A DNA stretch of 64,000 nt from Phyllobacterium sp. YR531 (GTDB lineage Bacteria; Pseudomonadota; Alphaproteobacteria; Rhizobiales; Rhizobiaceae): NCBI RefSeq assembly GCF_000282595.1, contig NZ_AKIZ01000002.1, positions 1-64,000 of the forward strand. The letters are read 5' to 3'. The notes under the pieces were generated by a model. The model ran no database searches. It was not told the DNA's origin and was given only the letters and a program-made list of their open reading frames with translations. Shown here one piece after another: positions 8,117 to 17,434 of the stretch. The position numbers and the translations under genes were made by a program. Within the stretch, counting starts at the first letter, position 1; every line of letters begins with the position of its first letter.

Positions 8117-10318
8117 ATGGCTCAGGCCAAATCTGCTGGCAATGATGTGGACATTGATATGGGTGCGCTGTTTGTCAGTCTTTGGCAAAACAGGCGGCGT
8201 ATTATCATTGGTACATTGCTTATCACTGCTCTGGCATTCATTGCCCTGTCGATGGTCTCGCCCAAATACCGTGCAGAGACCCGCATTCTTATAGAAGCCC
8301 GTGAATCCGTATTTACCCGCCCGTCAAACCAGCAGACCGATGATCGCCCGGTGGTGGATCAGGAGGCGATCAAGAGTCAGGTCGAATTGATCGGCTCATC
8401 AGACGTATTGCGTAATGTCATCACGAAACTGGATCTGGCAAAAAATGCGGAATTGGCCGCCAGTGCCGAGCCTTCATCACTCTCCAAACTTCTGGGGGCG
8501 GTGGGGCTTGGCCGCAATATCAGCGAAGAAACCCGCACAGACTATATTCTGCAGGCACTGCGTGACAGGCTGCTGATTTACAGCGTCCAGGAATCCCGTG
8601 TTATTGTCGTGCAGTTCTCATCCAAGGATGCAGCCCTGTCTGCTTCCGTCGCCAATGCCATCGCCGATGAATATATGGCCATGCAGCAGGCGGCGAAGTC
8701 GGAGATCAATACAGATGCCACGGGCTGGTTGCAGCCGGAGATCGCCGACCTTAGCAAGAGGGTCAAGGATGCCGAAGCCAAGGTTGCGGCCTATCGCAGC
8801 TCTTCCGATCTCCTGATCGGTCAGAACAATGCCGTGCTGGCGACCCAGCAGCTTTCCGAGCTTTCCAGTGAGTTGTCGCGGGTTCGTGCCAACAGGGCAG
8901 CAAGCGAGGCGCGGGCTTCCAGCGTACGCGCTGCCCTGCAAAGTGGAGCGCAGGCGGAAACCCTGCCTGATGTCATTGCCTCGCCATTGATTCAGCGGCT
9001 ACGCGAACGTCAGGTCCAGCTCAACAATGATATTGCCGATCTTTCCGCCTCATTGCTTAGCGGACATCCGAGGATCAAGGCATTGCGTTCGCAATTGGCT
9101 GATCTGAACGGCCAGATAAGACTTGAAGCGCGTAAGGTGCTCGCCAGCCTTGAAAACGAGGCGGAAACTGCACGTCTGCGTGAAACGGAACTGAACCGCT
9201 CGCTTAACCAGCTCAAGGCGCAATCTTCGCGCGCCGGTGAGGAAGAAGTGGAGTTGCGGGCGCTGGAGCGCGAGGCCACGGCGCAGCGCCAGCTGCTGGA
9301 ATCCTATCTGACCCGCTATCGCGAAGCTTCGTCCCGTACAGACAGGGGTTATATGCCTGCCGATGCCCGCATCTTTTCCCGGGCGGACCGTCCCATAGAG
9401 CCTTACTTCCCAAAAAAGGTTCCCATGACGCTGGCGGCCTTTGTTGCGTCATTGCTCATCCTGAGCATCGGTACGCTTCTGCATGCCCTGTTCAGCGGCC
9501 GGGCACTGCGTCCTGTTGCTGAAACTTACGAATCCCCGGCACCTGCTGTTGTTCAGCCAGCGCCCATGCCGACGATTATCGAAGAGCCCGCGCCACTTGC
9601 TGCTGCTCCTCCAATCGAAAAAGAGCCTGACCCTCATCCCGAACCCGAGCCTGAGTCTGAGCCTGTAGATGTGGTCCCCGCTGTTATGCTGCCCGAACCT
9701 CCACAGGCCGTTGCAGCTCATCACACAGCTATCGACAATGTTGCAGATCGCCTCATGGCCAGTGGAGCGGCGAGGGCAGTCGTCGTTGCTCCGGAGGGCG
9801 ATGAAGCATCTGCATTGACGGTCCTGCTGGTCCGCGAACTTGCCGACAGGGGTGTGCGTGTCATTCTCGTTGACATGACTGGCTCATCTGAAATCGGGCG
9901 AGCAATGCTTGATGATGGAAACTTGCCGGGAATTACCAATCTGCTCGTTTCCGAAAAGCATTTCAGCGAAGTTATCCATCTCGATCACTATTCGCAGGCT
10001 GAAATCATTCCACTGGGCAATCATGATCCGGTTAAAGCGATGCAATCCGCAGGCCGCCTTCCAATGATCCTGACAGCGCTGCAATCTGCCTATGATCTGG
10101 TCGTGGTCGATAGCGGCCCGGCGACTGTTACGGAATTGAAACACCTGATGGTGGACGGCACGGAACTCATTCTTGGTGTCATCAATCCTGACGACCCGGA
10201 TGTGGTTGGCACAGCCAAAGCGGTTTACGACGCACGCATTCTTGAACCTAATCTGCTTTCGCCCTTCCAGCCGGATGAGTTGCGGCTGGACGAAGGTAGG
10301 CTTGTGCGCCGCGCCTGA
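8117..10318 (+). CDS. Wzc/ExoP-type polysaccharide co-polymerase with degenerate kinase domain
   Basis: 733 residues from ATG 8117 (ribosome site GGAGTGGGG just upstream; in-frame GTG 8078 and ATG 8099 are less likely). Order: short cytoplasmic start, TM helix (IIIGTLLITALAFIAL), Wzz domain, long periplasmic coiled coil (about residues 180-410), the FPKKVP Wzz motif, second TM helix, Pro/Glu-rich linker, then a ~190-residue CpsD-like P-loop domain. That domain keeps the fold pattern (Walker B-like LVVVDSGP, D665), but the P-loop reads APEGDEASA (558-566) with Ala564 where the Lys should be. Walker A' reads LVDMTG, lacking its second Asp, and there is no Tyr-rich tail. It probably controls chain length without tyrosine kinase activity. 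Confidence 0.93.
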   Translation: MAQAKSAGNDVDIDMGALFVSLWQNRRRIIIGTLLITALAFIALSMVSPKYRAETRILIEARESVFTRPSNQQTDDRPVVDQEAIKSQVELIGSSDVLRNVITKLDLAKNAELAASAEPSSLSKLLGAVGLGRNISEETRTDYILQALRDRLLIYSVQESRVIVVQFSSKDAALSASVANAIADEYMAMQQAAKSEINTDATGWLQPEIADLSKRVKDAEAKVAAYRSSSDLLIGQNNAVLATQQLSELSSELSRVRANRAASEARASSVRAALQSGAQAETLPDVIASPLIQRLRERQVQLNNDIADLSASLLSGHPRIKALRSQLADLNGQIRLEARKVLASLENEAETARLRETELNRSLNQLKAQSSRAGEEEVELRALEREATAQRQLLESYLTRYREASSRTDRGYMPADARIFSRADRPIEPYFPKKVPMTLAAFVASLLILSIGTLLHALFSGRALRPVAETYESPAPAVVQPAPMPTIIEEPAPLAAAPPIEKEPDPHPEPEPESEPVDVVPAVMLPEPPQAVAAHHTAIDNVADRLMASGAARAVVVAPEGDEASALTVLLVRELADRGVRVILVDMTGSSEIGRAMLDDGNLPGITNLLVSEKHFSEVIHLDHYSQAEIIPLGNHDPVKAMQSAGRLPMILTALQSAYDLVVVDSGPATVTELKHLMVDGTELILGVINPDDPDVVGTAKAVYDARILEPNLLSPFQPDELRLDEGRLVRRA

Positions 10319-10322
10319 AACT

Positions 10323-11453
10323 CTAACGCGCGCCGCGCAGCATTGATCGAAGCTTTTTCACCTTCGACCAGACAAGCTCGTTCTTTTTGATCATGCGCAC
10401 AAGCTTGCGGCGGACGCGCAACCAAGCCTGAAAAACCCTGCCTTTCGCCGTGAGGCTTATATCGGTATCGTAGGTTGGCAGCTCGATATCAGACCAGCTA
10501 CGCTTGTAAGGCTCGTCTCCGATGCCGAAACTGTAAACTTCCAGATCAGTCTCGCTGCTTGCGGCGATATCCTCGAAGAACAGAAACTCGCCCGGACTTG
10601 CGCTGACCAGATCGTCTTCAGTGATGCCGACGAAATCAATGAAGGTCTGACTTGCCGCATAGGATTTTCCAAGGACAGCGCGATATTGTCCGGCAACCTT
10701 TAGCGCTTTCAATTGGAAGCGGGGTGAAGCATTCAGCACTTCCTCCGCAAAAAGCTTTTTGAAAAAGTCCTTTACCCCGTCGGGATCATAGGTGTTCTTG
10801 ATACCCGCCTTTGCCAGCCGCGTGGCTTTGCACTCGAAATAATTATCGAGCATGGCGGTCGTCTCTTCGGGGCTGGTGGCCGTAACCACCTCAAAACCGC
10901 CGGCATCTTCGAACTTACGCATATTGTGCCGGTGCTTTTTCTTTTTGCGCTTCGAGTTGCTTCTGGCCAGAACTGTCTCGAAATTGCCTTCAAGCGTAAT
11001 ACCGAGGCTCACATTGGCATTCACTCTGCTGGGAAACTGCATGAGAGGATTGGCAACGCCGTCCATTTCGCTCATCTGGCGGGTCAATGATACCAGATCA
11101 ACGTCGGGGCGCTTGGCATGCAGAGTATCAAACAGCAAGCGAAGCTCTTCTGGCGATATGCTCTGACCTGTTGCAACCGCAGGAAAATTGCAGTTCGCGT
11201 GCGGTCCGCCAGCAAAGATTGCAATGCGAAGTGGTCCCGTTTGTTCGACTTCCAACGGTAGAATGAAGACTGGACGCTCGCCGGAATATAGCGCCGCAAC
11301 AATACAATCGCGATTGACCATTGATTGCCAAAACGCAAACCAGCGAGCCGTTTGCGAGGCGCCTGACGTGAAATCCGTGCCAAATTTTTCCCAGGCGGAT
11401 TGAATATCGCGGCAATCGACGGATATTTTTGCTTCAAGCTGCCGATTGTTCAT
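10323..11453 (-). CDS. CelD/FemAB-like GNAT acyltransferase (HfsK-like)
   Basis: 376 residues of the Acetyltransf_6 (BioF2/CelD-like) type, made of two GNAT-like halves. Visible features are the N-terminal SQTARWFAFWQS, the linker SNSKRKKKKHRHNMRKFEDAGG (basic, typical of this family) and a C-terminal acyl-CoA site region (FQLKALKVAGQYRAVLGKSYA, then FGIGDEPYKRSW). Such proteins accompany cellulose and exopolysaccharide loci; Caulobacter HfsK, which modifies holdfast sugars, belongs to this group. It is convergent with the Wzc-like gene, only 4 bp apart. Likely role: cytoplasmic acylation of a sugar or lipid-linked intermediate. Donor and acceptor are unknown. Confidence 0.82.
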   Translation of the reverse strand: MNNRQLEAKISVDCRDIQSAWEKFGTDFTSGASQTARWFAFWQSMVNRDCIVAALYSGERPVFILPLEVEQTGPLRIAIFAGGPHANCNFPAVATGQSISPEELRLLFDTLHAKRPDVDLVSLTRQMSEMDGVANPLMQFPSRVNANVSLGITLEGNFETVLARSNSKRKKKKHRHNMRKFEDAGGFEVVTATSPEETTAMLDNYFECKATRLAKAGIKNTYDPDGVKDFFKKLFAEEVLNASPRFQLKALKVAGQYRAVLGKSYAASQTFIDFVGITEDDLVSASPGEFLFFEDIAASSETDLEVYSFGIGDEPYKRSWSDIELPTYDTDISLTAKGRVFQAWLRVRRKLVRMIKKNELVWSKVKKLRSMLRGAR

Positions 11454-11574
11454 TCTTGCGTTCCATGAAAAGACAATTTACGACGAAGGTGATCAATCTG
11501 TTATTAGCATTCAGTCGTGTTTATTTGAGCAATAACTACCCGGTTGCTTCTACATAAGTAAAATTGGTGAAGGA

Positions 11575-12627
11575 ATGGTCCACGCGGCCGATTTAATACG
11601 CAAGGCCGTGATGAGGCTCGCTTGGCATAGCGGCTTTGCATCGCGCGCCCGTGCACGCCTTGGCGGCCTCGGGTCAATCATCATGCTGCATAGGGTCCGG
11701 CCAGATTGCACAAGTCCGCTCGGCGTAAATCGATCGCTTTCCATTTCGCCGGCTTTCCTCGACAAGATACTGGTTTCGCTCAAATCAGAAGATATCGAGC
11801 TTGTATCCATGGATGATGCCGTTGCCCGCATCAAGTCCGGATCGCAGGGCGGAAAACGCTTCGCCGCAGTCACGCTTGATGATGGATATAGCGATAATCT
11901 TCATCACGCCTATCCGGTGTTTCAGAAACACCGTGCACCTTTCACGATTTATACGACTCCCGGACTTGTGGATGGCGCAGCGGTTCTATGGTGGGAAGTG
12001 CTGGAATTGCTGGTTGCAAAGGCAGACTTCATCAAGGCGCCCAACGGGCAGGAGTGGCGCTGCGTCACCATGTTTCAGAAACGCGCTACATTCTACGCGC
12101 TCATGCGTTACTTCACCGAGACATTGACCGAACTTCAGCAAATACCTGTCTTGCAGCAATTATGCGAAACTCATGGCTTGATCTGTGGAGTGCCCGCTGA
12201 TCGCGATGTGATGAGCTGGAAAGAGCTGCGCCAGATCGCCAGTGATCCGCTGTGCACAATTGGTGCCCATACCATTCATCATTACAATCTCAAGCGGTTG
12301 ACCGCCGAAATGGTGTCATTCGAGATGCGGCAGTCTGCCGATATGCTGGAGGAGAAACTCGGCAAGCGTCCTGTGCATTTTGCCTATCCCTATGGCTCCG
12401 CCAAGGCTGCTGGCGAACGCGAAGCAATTTTGGCTGCACAGGAAGGGTTCGCCTCGGCAGTGACGACCCGCCACGGTACTATTCATGCGGAACACAGAGC
12501 GCATATGCACATATTGCCGCGTATTTCGATCAATGGCCGTTTTCAGGAATTGGTCTACGCAAAAACCATGATGAGCGGCGCAACAACCCCTATCGCAAAT
12601 GCGGGCAGGCGGGTTGTGCAGGCCTGA
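11575..12627 (+). CDS. polysaccharide deacetylase (NodB-homology, HfsH-like)
   Basis: 350 residues starting at ATG 11575 behind GGTGAAGGA. The NodB domain shows motif 1 AVTLDDGYSDN (catalytic Asp pair), motif 2 IGAHTIHHYNL (the H-x-x-x-H metal ligands as HTIHH) and VHFAYPYGSAKAAGE (motif 3). There is no signal peptide, so deacetylation probably occurs in the cytoplasm on lipid-linked intermediates, as proposed for HfsH. It is divergent from the acyltransferase gene (122 bp apart). With that gene it forms a modification pair for N-acetylated sugars. It could alternatively act on another GlcNAc-containing glycan. Confidence 0.92.
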   Translation: MVHAADLIRKAVMRLAWHSGFASRARARLGGLGSIIMLHRVRPDCTSPLGVNRSLSISPAFLDKILVSLKSEDIELVSMDDAVARIKSGSQGGKRFAAVTLDDGYSDNLHHAYPVFQKHRAPFTIYTTPGLVDGAAVLWWEVLELLVAKADFIKAPNGQEWRCVTMFQKRATFYALMRYFTETLTELQQIPVLQQLCETHGLICGVPADRDVMSWKELRQIASDPLCTIGAHTIHHYNLKRLTAEMVSFEMRQSADMLEEKLGKRPVHFAYPYGSAKAAGEREAILAAQEGFASAVTTRHGTIHAEHRAHMHILPRISINGRFQELVYAKTMMSGATTPIANAGRRVVQA

Positions 12628-12683
12628 TATTTCATTGAATAACAATCGCATAAGCCAGACAGCTGAATCAGAAGCTTGAAAGT

Positions 12684-12899
12684 TCAAGCCTTGTTTTTGG
12701 GCGCCTTTTCCATCCAGCTGATAATGAACATTGCGGGTACTACCCATAGGATACCTGTCCCAAAGAAATAAAGCAGATGTATCCATGGGCTGGCATCGCC
12801 AAGCAGCGCCACGGCGAAGATCGTAGCGACGATTGCGTAGACGCAGACCAGCACGACGAGCAAGAATGTTCCGATGAGTTTCTTCAGCCTTACGGGCAT
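12684..12899 (-). CDS. DUF2842 family small membrane protein
   Basis: 71 residues from ATG 12899, which has GGAAAG in front; an upstream in-frame TTG (12911) is less likely. Two hydrophobic helices (IGTFLLVVLVCVYAIVATIF and LYFFGTGILWVVPAMFII) end in the SWMEKAP signature typical of DUF2842. The family is small, restricted to alphaproteobacteria and often sits beside ctaA, as here, divergent from it. The function is unknown. Confidence 0.85.
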   Translation of the reverse strand: MPVRLKKLIGTFLLVVLVCVYAIVATIFAVALLGDASPWIHLLYFFGTGILWVVPAMFIISWMEKAPKNKA

Positions 12900-13064
12900 A
12901 ATGCTTTCCAATTTAGCGTTGTGCCTGATCTATCTGTAAAATCTCCCCGCGAAAAGTAAAAAAGCCCCGCATGTCTGGTAAACGCGACTGCGTGTCGCGC
13001 GAACAGTGCTTGTCATCGCTGCCCAGATGCTTCACCTATCCGACGCGCTACAGGAGTGTTTTGC

Positions 13065-14162
13065 ATGGCCGCCCATATCACATCCGAAGACGTGCTCGTC
13101 TCGGTGCAGGATCGCGAAGCGAGAAACCGCCACTATATCCGTATCTGGCTATATCTCGTGCTGATCGTACTGGCGACCATTGTCTTTGTGGGTGGTGCCA
13201 CGCGCATGACAGGTTCGGGGCTGTCGATCACTGAATGGAAGCCGATCCACGGCATTATTCCACCTATCGGATATGATCAGTGGATGGAAGAATTCGACAA
13301 GTACAGGCAGATTCCGCAATACCAGCAATTGAACAAGGGCATGAGCCTTTTTGAGTTCAAGCAAATATTCTGGTGGGAATGGTCGCATCGCTTCCTTGCG
13401 CGCGGCGTCGGTTTTCTTGTCGCGCTGCCGCTTGCCTTCTTCTGGCTCACCGGCCGCCTTGAGCGCCGTCTGCGTTGGTCAATGATTGGGATTCTCGCGC
13501 TTGGCGGTCTGCAGGGTGCGGTAGGCTGGTGGATGGTCGCATCTGGATTGTCTGTCCGCGTCGATGTCAGTCAATACCGCCTTGCTACGCATCTGACGCT
13601 GGCCTGCATCATTTTTGCCGCTGTCATGTATGTCGGAAGAGGACTGGCAACCTATACGGACAAGCCGGCGGATCGCCCGACACAGCGTTTTGCCGGATGG
13701 CTGGTGGTTCTGGTGTTTATCCAGATTTATCTCGGCGCACTGGTCGCAGGTCTCGACGCTGGCCTGTCCTATAACACCTGGCCACTGATGGACGGCTCCG
13801 TTATTCCGGGCGATATGTTCCCGATCCAGCCAATCTGGCACAATTTCTTCGAGAACCCGAAGACAGTGCAATTCGTCCATCGCTTCTTTGCTTATTTTGT
13901 TTTTGCCATGGCTATCTGGCACGCAATATCCACCGCGCGTGCCGCGCCGGACACAACTCATGCGCGCCGTGCAATCTTCCTTGCCTTGCTCGTGGCTGCT
14001 CAAGCAGCCATCGGTATCACGACATTGCTTATGCAGGTGCCGATTGGCCTTGGATTGCTGCATCAGTTTTTTGCGATAGTGCTGCTCGGCTTTGCTGTCG
14101 CACATTGGCGTGCAGCAAAAGGCGCTTATCCGCTGCAAACGGAGATTGTATCGGGACGCTGA
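13065..14162 (+). CDS. ctaA: heme A synthase (COX15/CtaA)
   Basis: 365 residues from ATG 13065 (ribosome site CAGGAG; an upstream GTG at 13056 overlaps it). It converts heme O to heme A for the aa3-type cytochrome oxidase. About eight membrane helices are visible. Family motifs are seen: [33 protein letters not shown] (with heme-ligand His), [40 protein letters not shown] and [10 protein letters not shown], which together supply four conserved His. This is the alphaproteobacterial type 2 form, lacking the Cys pair of the Bacillus enzyme in the first extracellular loop. Confidence 0.96.
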   Translation: MAAHITSEDVLVSVQDREARNRHYIRIWLYLVLIVLATIVFVGGATRMTGSGLSITEWKPIHGIIPPIGYDQWMEEFDKYRQIPQYQQLNKGMSLFEFKQIFWWEWSHRFLARGVGFLVALPLAFFWLTGRLERRLRWSMIGILALGGLQGAVGWWMVASGLSVRVDVSQYRLATHLTLACIIFAAVMYVGRGLATYTDKPADRPTQRFAGWLVVLVFIQIYLGALVAGLDAGLSYNTWPLMDGSVIPGDMFPIQPIWHNFFENPKTVQFVHRFFAYFVFAMAIWHAISTARAAPDTTHARRAIFLALLVAAQAAIGITTLLMQVPIGLGLLHQFFAIVLLGFAVAHWRAAKGAYPLQTEIVSGR

Positions 14163-14227
14163 CTGTTCTTGGAAACAGACTCAGTTTAGTCGTGTCGAAC
14201 ACACAATAAATACCGGGACCTGAAACC

Positions 14228-15442
14228 ATGATCATCAGCGCCAGGCGGTCGCTGGCTACGGTAGTTGGCCTCGGTATTACGCAGATCATCGGTTATGGCA
14301 CGCTGTTTTACAGCTTCAGTATCATGGCTCCAGTCATAGGGCAGGAGTTCGGCCAGACGCGCGAGTGGCTCTTTGCCGCTTTCTCCGGAACATTGTTGAT
14401 TGGCGGCATCATCTCGCCATGGTCAGGTCGCTGGGCAGACAGGTTTGGGGCAGGGCGTGTCATGACGTTTGGCTCGCTTGCCGCTGCTCTGTCACTCGTG
14501 TTCTGCGCATTGTCGACCAGCTGGTGGATGTTCGCGACTGCTTTGATCACAACGGGCCTCGCGACCCCTTTCATACTATACAACACCGCCTTTGCCGTGC
14601 TGGTACAGGTCGATCCACAGCTTGCCCCGCGCCGCATAACCTATTTGACACTTATGGGCGGGTTTTCTTCCACTCTTTTCTGGCCATTGGTAACCACGCT
14701 TTTAACCGCTTTCACATGGCGGGAAATCTTCCTGTCTTACGCATTGCTGCAAATCATCCTGTGCCTCCCGATCCATTTCTGGTTGTCACAGATGACGCGT
14801 CGCTCACCGGTGATTACGGTCGATACTGCGCCACAGGAGCTTAAGCCGGAAAGCAGCGGATCGTTACGTCAGGACAGCAGGAAAACTGCGATGATCCTTC
14901 TTGCAACGGGCTTTTCTCTGGCGAGTTTCGCGCTCTCATCAATGCTGGTGCATTTCGTGCCCGTGCTTGGTGCCGTCGGCCTTGGCGCTTCCGCCGTATT
15001 TGTGGGAACAATGTTCGGACCTGCACAATTTGCCAGCCGCCTCATCAATATGCTTCTCGGCGGGCGATTTTCGGCTTTGAACATCGCGATCATCTCCACG
15101 GCGATGCTACCGTTAGCCTTTATGATGCTGTTATTGCCTTCGTCGATCCCGTTGATCGTCGGAGCGATATTGTTCGCCATTCTGTTTGGCATGGGCTCCG
15201 GGTTGAACAGCATTGTGCTCGGAACACTCCCATTGGCGCTGTTCGGTCATCAGAGTTATGGCGAAATCCTCGGCAAGATCACATCATCCCGGCTGATAGT
15301 GTCCTCAGTCGCGCCTTTTGTTCTCGCGTTTCTGCTTGAACATTTCGGGCCGACGACAGCCCTTGTCACCGTTGCTGCCGTGGGCGTGCTCGGTGTCATG
15401 ACATTCATCACGGTAGCAAGATTGGTCAAACGTTCAAGCTAA
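14228..15442 (+). CDS. MFS transporter
   Basis: 404 residues with twelve hydrophobic segments. The GRWADRFGAGRVMTFG loop between TM2 and TM3 matches the major facilitator motif A. It begins 65 bp after ctaA and converges on the kinase gene at 15434 with a 9-bp overlap of the ends. Sequence style is that of small-molecule or sugar efflux MFS proteins; the substrate cannot be stated. Confidence 0.85.
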   Translation: MIISARRSLATVVGLGITQIIGYGTLFYSFSIMAPVIGQEFGQTREWLFAAFSGTLLIGGIISPWSGRWADRFGAGRVMTFGSLAAALSLVFCALSTSWWMFATALITTGLATPFILYNTAFAVLVQVDPQLAPRRITYLTLMGGFSSTLFWPLVTTLLTAFTWREIFLSYALLQIILCLPIHFWLSQMTRRSPVITVDTAPQELKPESSGSLRQDSRKTAMILLATGFSLASFALSSMLVHFVPVLGAVGLGASAVFVGTMFGPAQFASRLINMLLGGRFSALNIAIISTAMLPLAFMMLLLPSSIPLIVGAILFAILFGMGSGLNSIVLGTLPLALFGHQSYGEILGKITSSRLIVSSVAPFVLAFLLEHFGPTTALVTVAAVGVLGVMTFITVARLVKRSS

Positions 15443-16288
15443 TGATGCCAGCACTCCGCGTATGGCAATTGCCACGGCAAGACTGCGATCGCGCTCTTCC
15501 TCATCTTCATCCTCTTCGTGCCACGAAGCGGAAAGGCAGGCGTGCGAAATGCCGAATTCCAGATAGTCCTTGCGATCGCGATTGAAAACACGCTCGAAAA
15601 TTTCTGCCATGGCGGCAACACGTTTTGGATCGGTACGAAGATCAGTTCGCTCCACCGGATTATAAAACATATTGGCGGCATCGTAAGCCGGATCACCCAG
15701 CAGCGCCTGCGGGTCGATAACCAGCCAGCCGCGTTTGCCAAACAGAATGTTCTCGTGATGTATATCGCCATGCAGCGGTCGAATATCGCGTTGATTGTTC
15801 AGCAGCCTGTCGGCGATGCCCGCGACTTCAACAAATATGCTCTGCGCTCCGGCCTTGCGGTCTTTCTCTGCCTTCTTGAACAGGCTGGAAAATTGCTTGC
15901 GCAATGGCACGAAATCCGGGGTAATCGGCTTTTTGCTGTTAAAAGTTTGCTGCAACTGCAGGAACACATCGGTGAAGATCAGGGTTGCTGATTCATCGCC
16001 ATGTTCGTTCAGATGATCGAGCAGAGTGCGTGACCCGCCATATTCCAGCAGCAGGTTGTTGTCCTGTTGCTTGAGGACGCGCACGCAACCATGGCCATCA
16101 TGCCAATCGAGATAGTGTGTGCCGCGCAGCTCGTTCTCCATGCCGTTGGCATTGAGTTGTTTGACCACGGCCAGTTGCCCATCCTCCAACCGCACCATGA
16201 TGATGCGGCTGGTATGGGTTTCAGTGAACAGTTCCGGCTCAGATAGGTGCCATTCCGGTGGGAGGCTTTGAAGAAGTGTATCAACCAT
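15434..16288 (-). CDS. aminoglycoside/hydroxyurea-resistance-type kinase (APH(6)/Hur family)
   Basis: 284 residues from ATG 16288, which overlaps the end of argC by 8 nt. A longer in-frame reading exists upstream but lies inside argC. The kinase-like fold shows a nucleotide-binding N-lobe ([16 protein letters not shown] with the Lys), the catalytic loop [13 protein letters not shown] (Asp and Asn) and the metal site [24 protein letters not shown]. This is the signature of the APH(6)/hydroxyurea kinase family, members of which phosphorylate streptomycin or hydroxyurea. Chromosomal relatives are common in rhizobia and need not give resistance; coupling to argC argues for a metabolic role. The substrate is unknown. 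Confidence 0.8.
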   Translation of the reverse strand: MVDTLLQSLPPEWHLSEPELFTETHTSRIIMVRLEDGQLAVVKQLNANGMENELRGTHYLDWHDGHGCVRVLKQQDNNLLLEYGGSRTLLDHLNEHGDESATLIFTDVFLQLQQTFNSKKPITPDFVPLRKQFSSLFKKAEKDRKAGAQSIFVEVAGIADRLLNNQRDIRPLHGDIHHENILFGKRGWLVIDPQALLGDPAYDAANMFYNPVERTDLRTDPKRVAAMAEIFERVFNRDRKDYLEFGISHACLSASWHEEDEDEEERDRSLAVAIAIRGVLASLA

Positions 16289-17216
16289 GACCCAACATGA
16301 GATTGAGATTTTGAACTGCTGCGCCGGAGGCGCCTTTGCCAAGATTATCGAGCAGGGCGACCAGATTGATCTGTCCTGCGCCTTCTGTGCCGAATACATA
16401 AAGCTTCATGATATCGGAATCGCGTAATTCTTCGGGATCGAGGCGGGGCAGTGCAGCGCTTTCCTCAAGCGGTACCACCTGCACAATCTCCTGACCGTTA
16501 TAATGCGCTGCCAAAGCCGCATGAATATCTGCCAGTGAAGGATTGCCATTCAGATCACCCGTATAGATGGGCACCTGCACGATCATACCTTGGGCAAAGC
16601 GGCCAACGCTCGGGCTGAAGATCGGCTTGCGGTCGAGATGGCCATGGACCTGAAGTTCAGCAACATGCTTGTGCTTGAGCGGCATGGCATAAAGGAAATG
16701 ATTGGCTGCGATGTGGTCCGGCGCTTCCGGGTTTTCCATCTGAGCGATCATCTGCTTGCCGCCGCCCGTATAACCGGAGACCGCGTTGACCGAGATGGGA
16801 TAATCGCCCGGTAATATGCCTGCGTCACGCAACGGGCGGATCAGCGAGATCGCCCCTGTTGGATAACAGCCAGGATTGGCGACAAGTCGTGCTTCCGCAA
16901 TCTTCTTACGCTGCGCAGCATCAAGCTCGGCAAAGCCGTAAGCCCAGTCCGGATGAACGCGGTGAGCCGTTGCCGTGTCGATGATCTTCGTGGAATTCGT
17001 TCCTTCGAGGATCGTCACAGCCTCTTTCGAGGCTTCATCGGGCAGGCACAGTATTGCGACATCAGCAGCTTTGAGGAACTCCTCGCGCAGATCCTTATTT
17101 CGCCGTTCGGCCTCCGGAATGGATATAACCTCCAAATCGTCGCGACCTGCCAGTCGCGTGCGGATTTGCAGTCCTGTCGTGCCGTGTTCGCCGTCGATAA
17201 AGATTTTCGGTTTCAT
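16281..17216 (-). CDS. argC: N-acetyl-gamma-glutamyl-phosphate reductase, type 2
   Basis: 311 residues, the short (type 2) ArgC. It catalyses the NADPH-dependent reduction of N-acetyl-gamma-glutamyl phosphate in arginine synthesis. Features: [19 protein letters not shown] at the N-terminus (nucleotide binding), the catalytic Cys in [18 protein letters not shown], and [14 protein letters not shown] followed by [11 protein letters not shown]. It is the first gene of an overlapping pair with the APH-type kinase. Its upstream region contains a long palindromic repeat (17296-17416). Confidence 0.96.
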   Translation of the reverse strand: MKPKIFIDGEHGTTGLQIRTRLAGRDDLEVISIPEAERRNKDLREEFLKAADVAILCLPDEASKEAVTILEGTNSTKIIDTATAHRVHPDWAYGFAELDAAQRKKIAEARLVANPGCYPTGAISLIRPLRDAGILPGDYPISVNAVSGYTGGGKQMIAQMENPEAPDHIAANHFLYAMPLKHKHVAELQVHGHLDRKPIFSPSVGRFAQGMIVQVPIYTGDLNGNPSLADIHAALAAHYNGQEIVQVVPLEESAALPRLDPEELRDSDIMKLYVFGTEGAGQINLVALLDNLGKGASGAAVQNLNLMLGHG

Positions 17217-17295
17217 GGAAATGCCTTTGGAAGCTTTGAATTCAAATAGTTGGCGGAGGAAGCGGATTCAATATGAAAGGTTGGCAGGATTGTTG

Positions 17296-17416
17296 TGCGT
17301 GGTTCGACGGGGCTCACTATGAGGAATGTGGATTGATCGCAATTAGTGAACATTGACGAAAGTGACTCCCTGCAGTCAATTTGTTTTCCTCATGGTGAGC
17401 CCCGTCGAACCACGCA
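17296..17416. repeat. palindromic intergenic element, copy 1
   Basis: Two 31-bp arms (17296-17326 and 17386-17416) are reverse complements with a single mismatch, separated by 59 bp. The arms share the core GCGTGGTTCGAC...GCTCAC.ATGAGGAA with copy 2 at 18427-18562. Such extragenic palindromes are common between genes in Brucella and its relatives. The element lies between the argC start and the speB stop and could fold as a long hairpin in either transcript. Confidence 0.9.
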
Positions 17417-17434
17417 CTATGGTCATGCCAACCT

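Noticed and set aside
13479-14138. 219-codon minus-strand ORF
   Set aside because: Antisense to ctaA, whose helices and heme-ligand motifs are clear.
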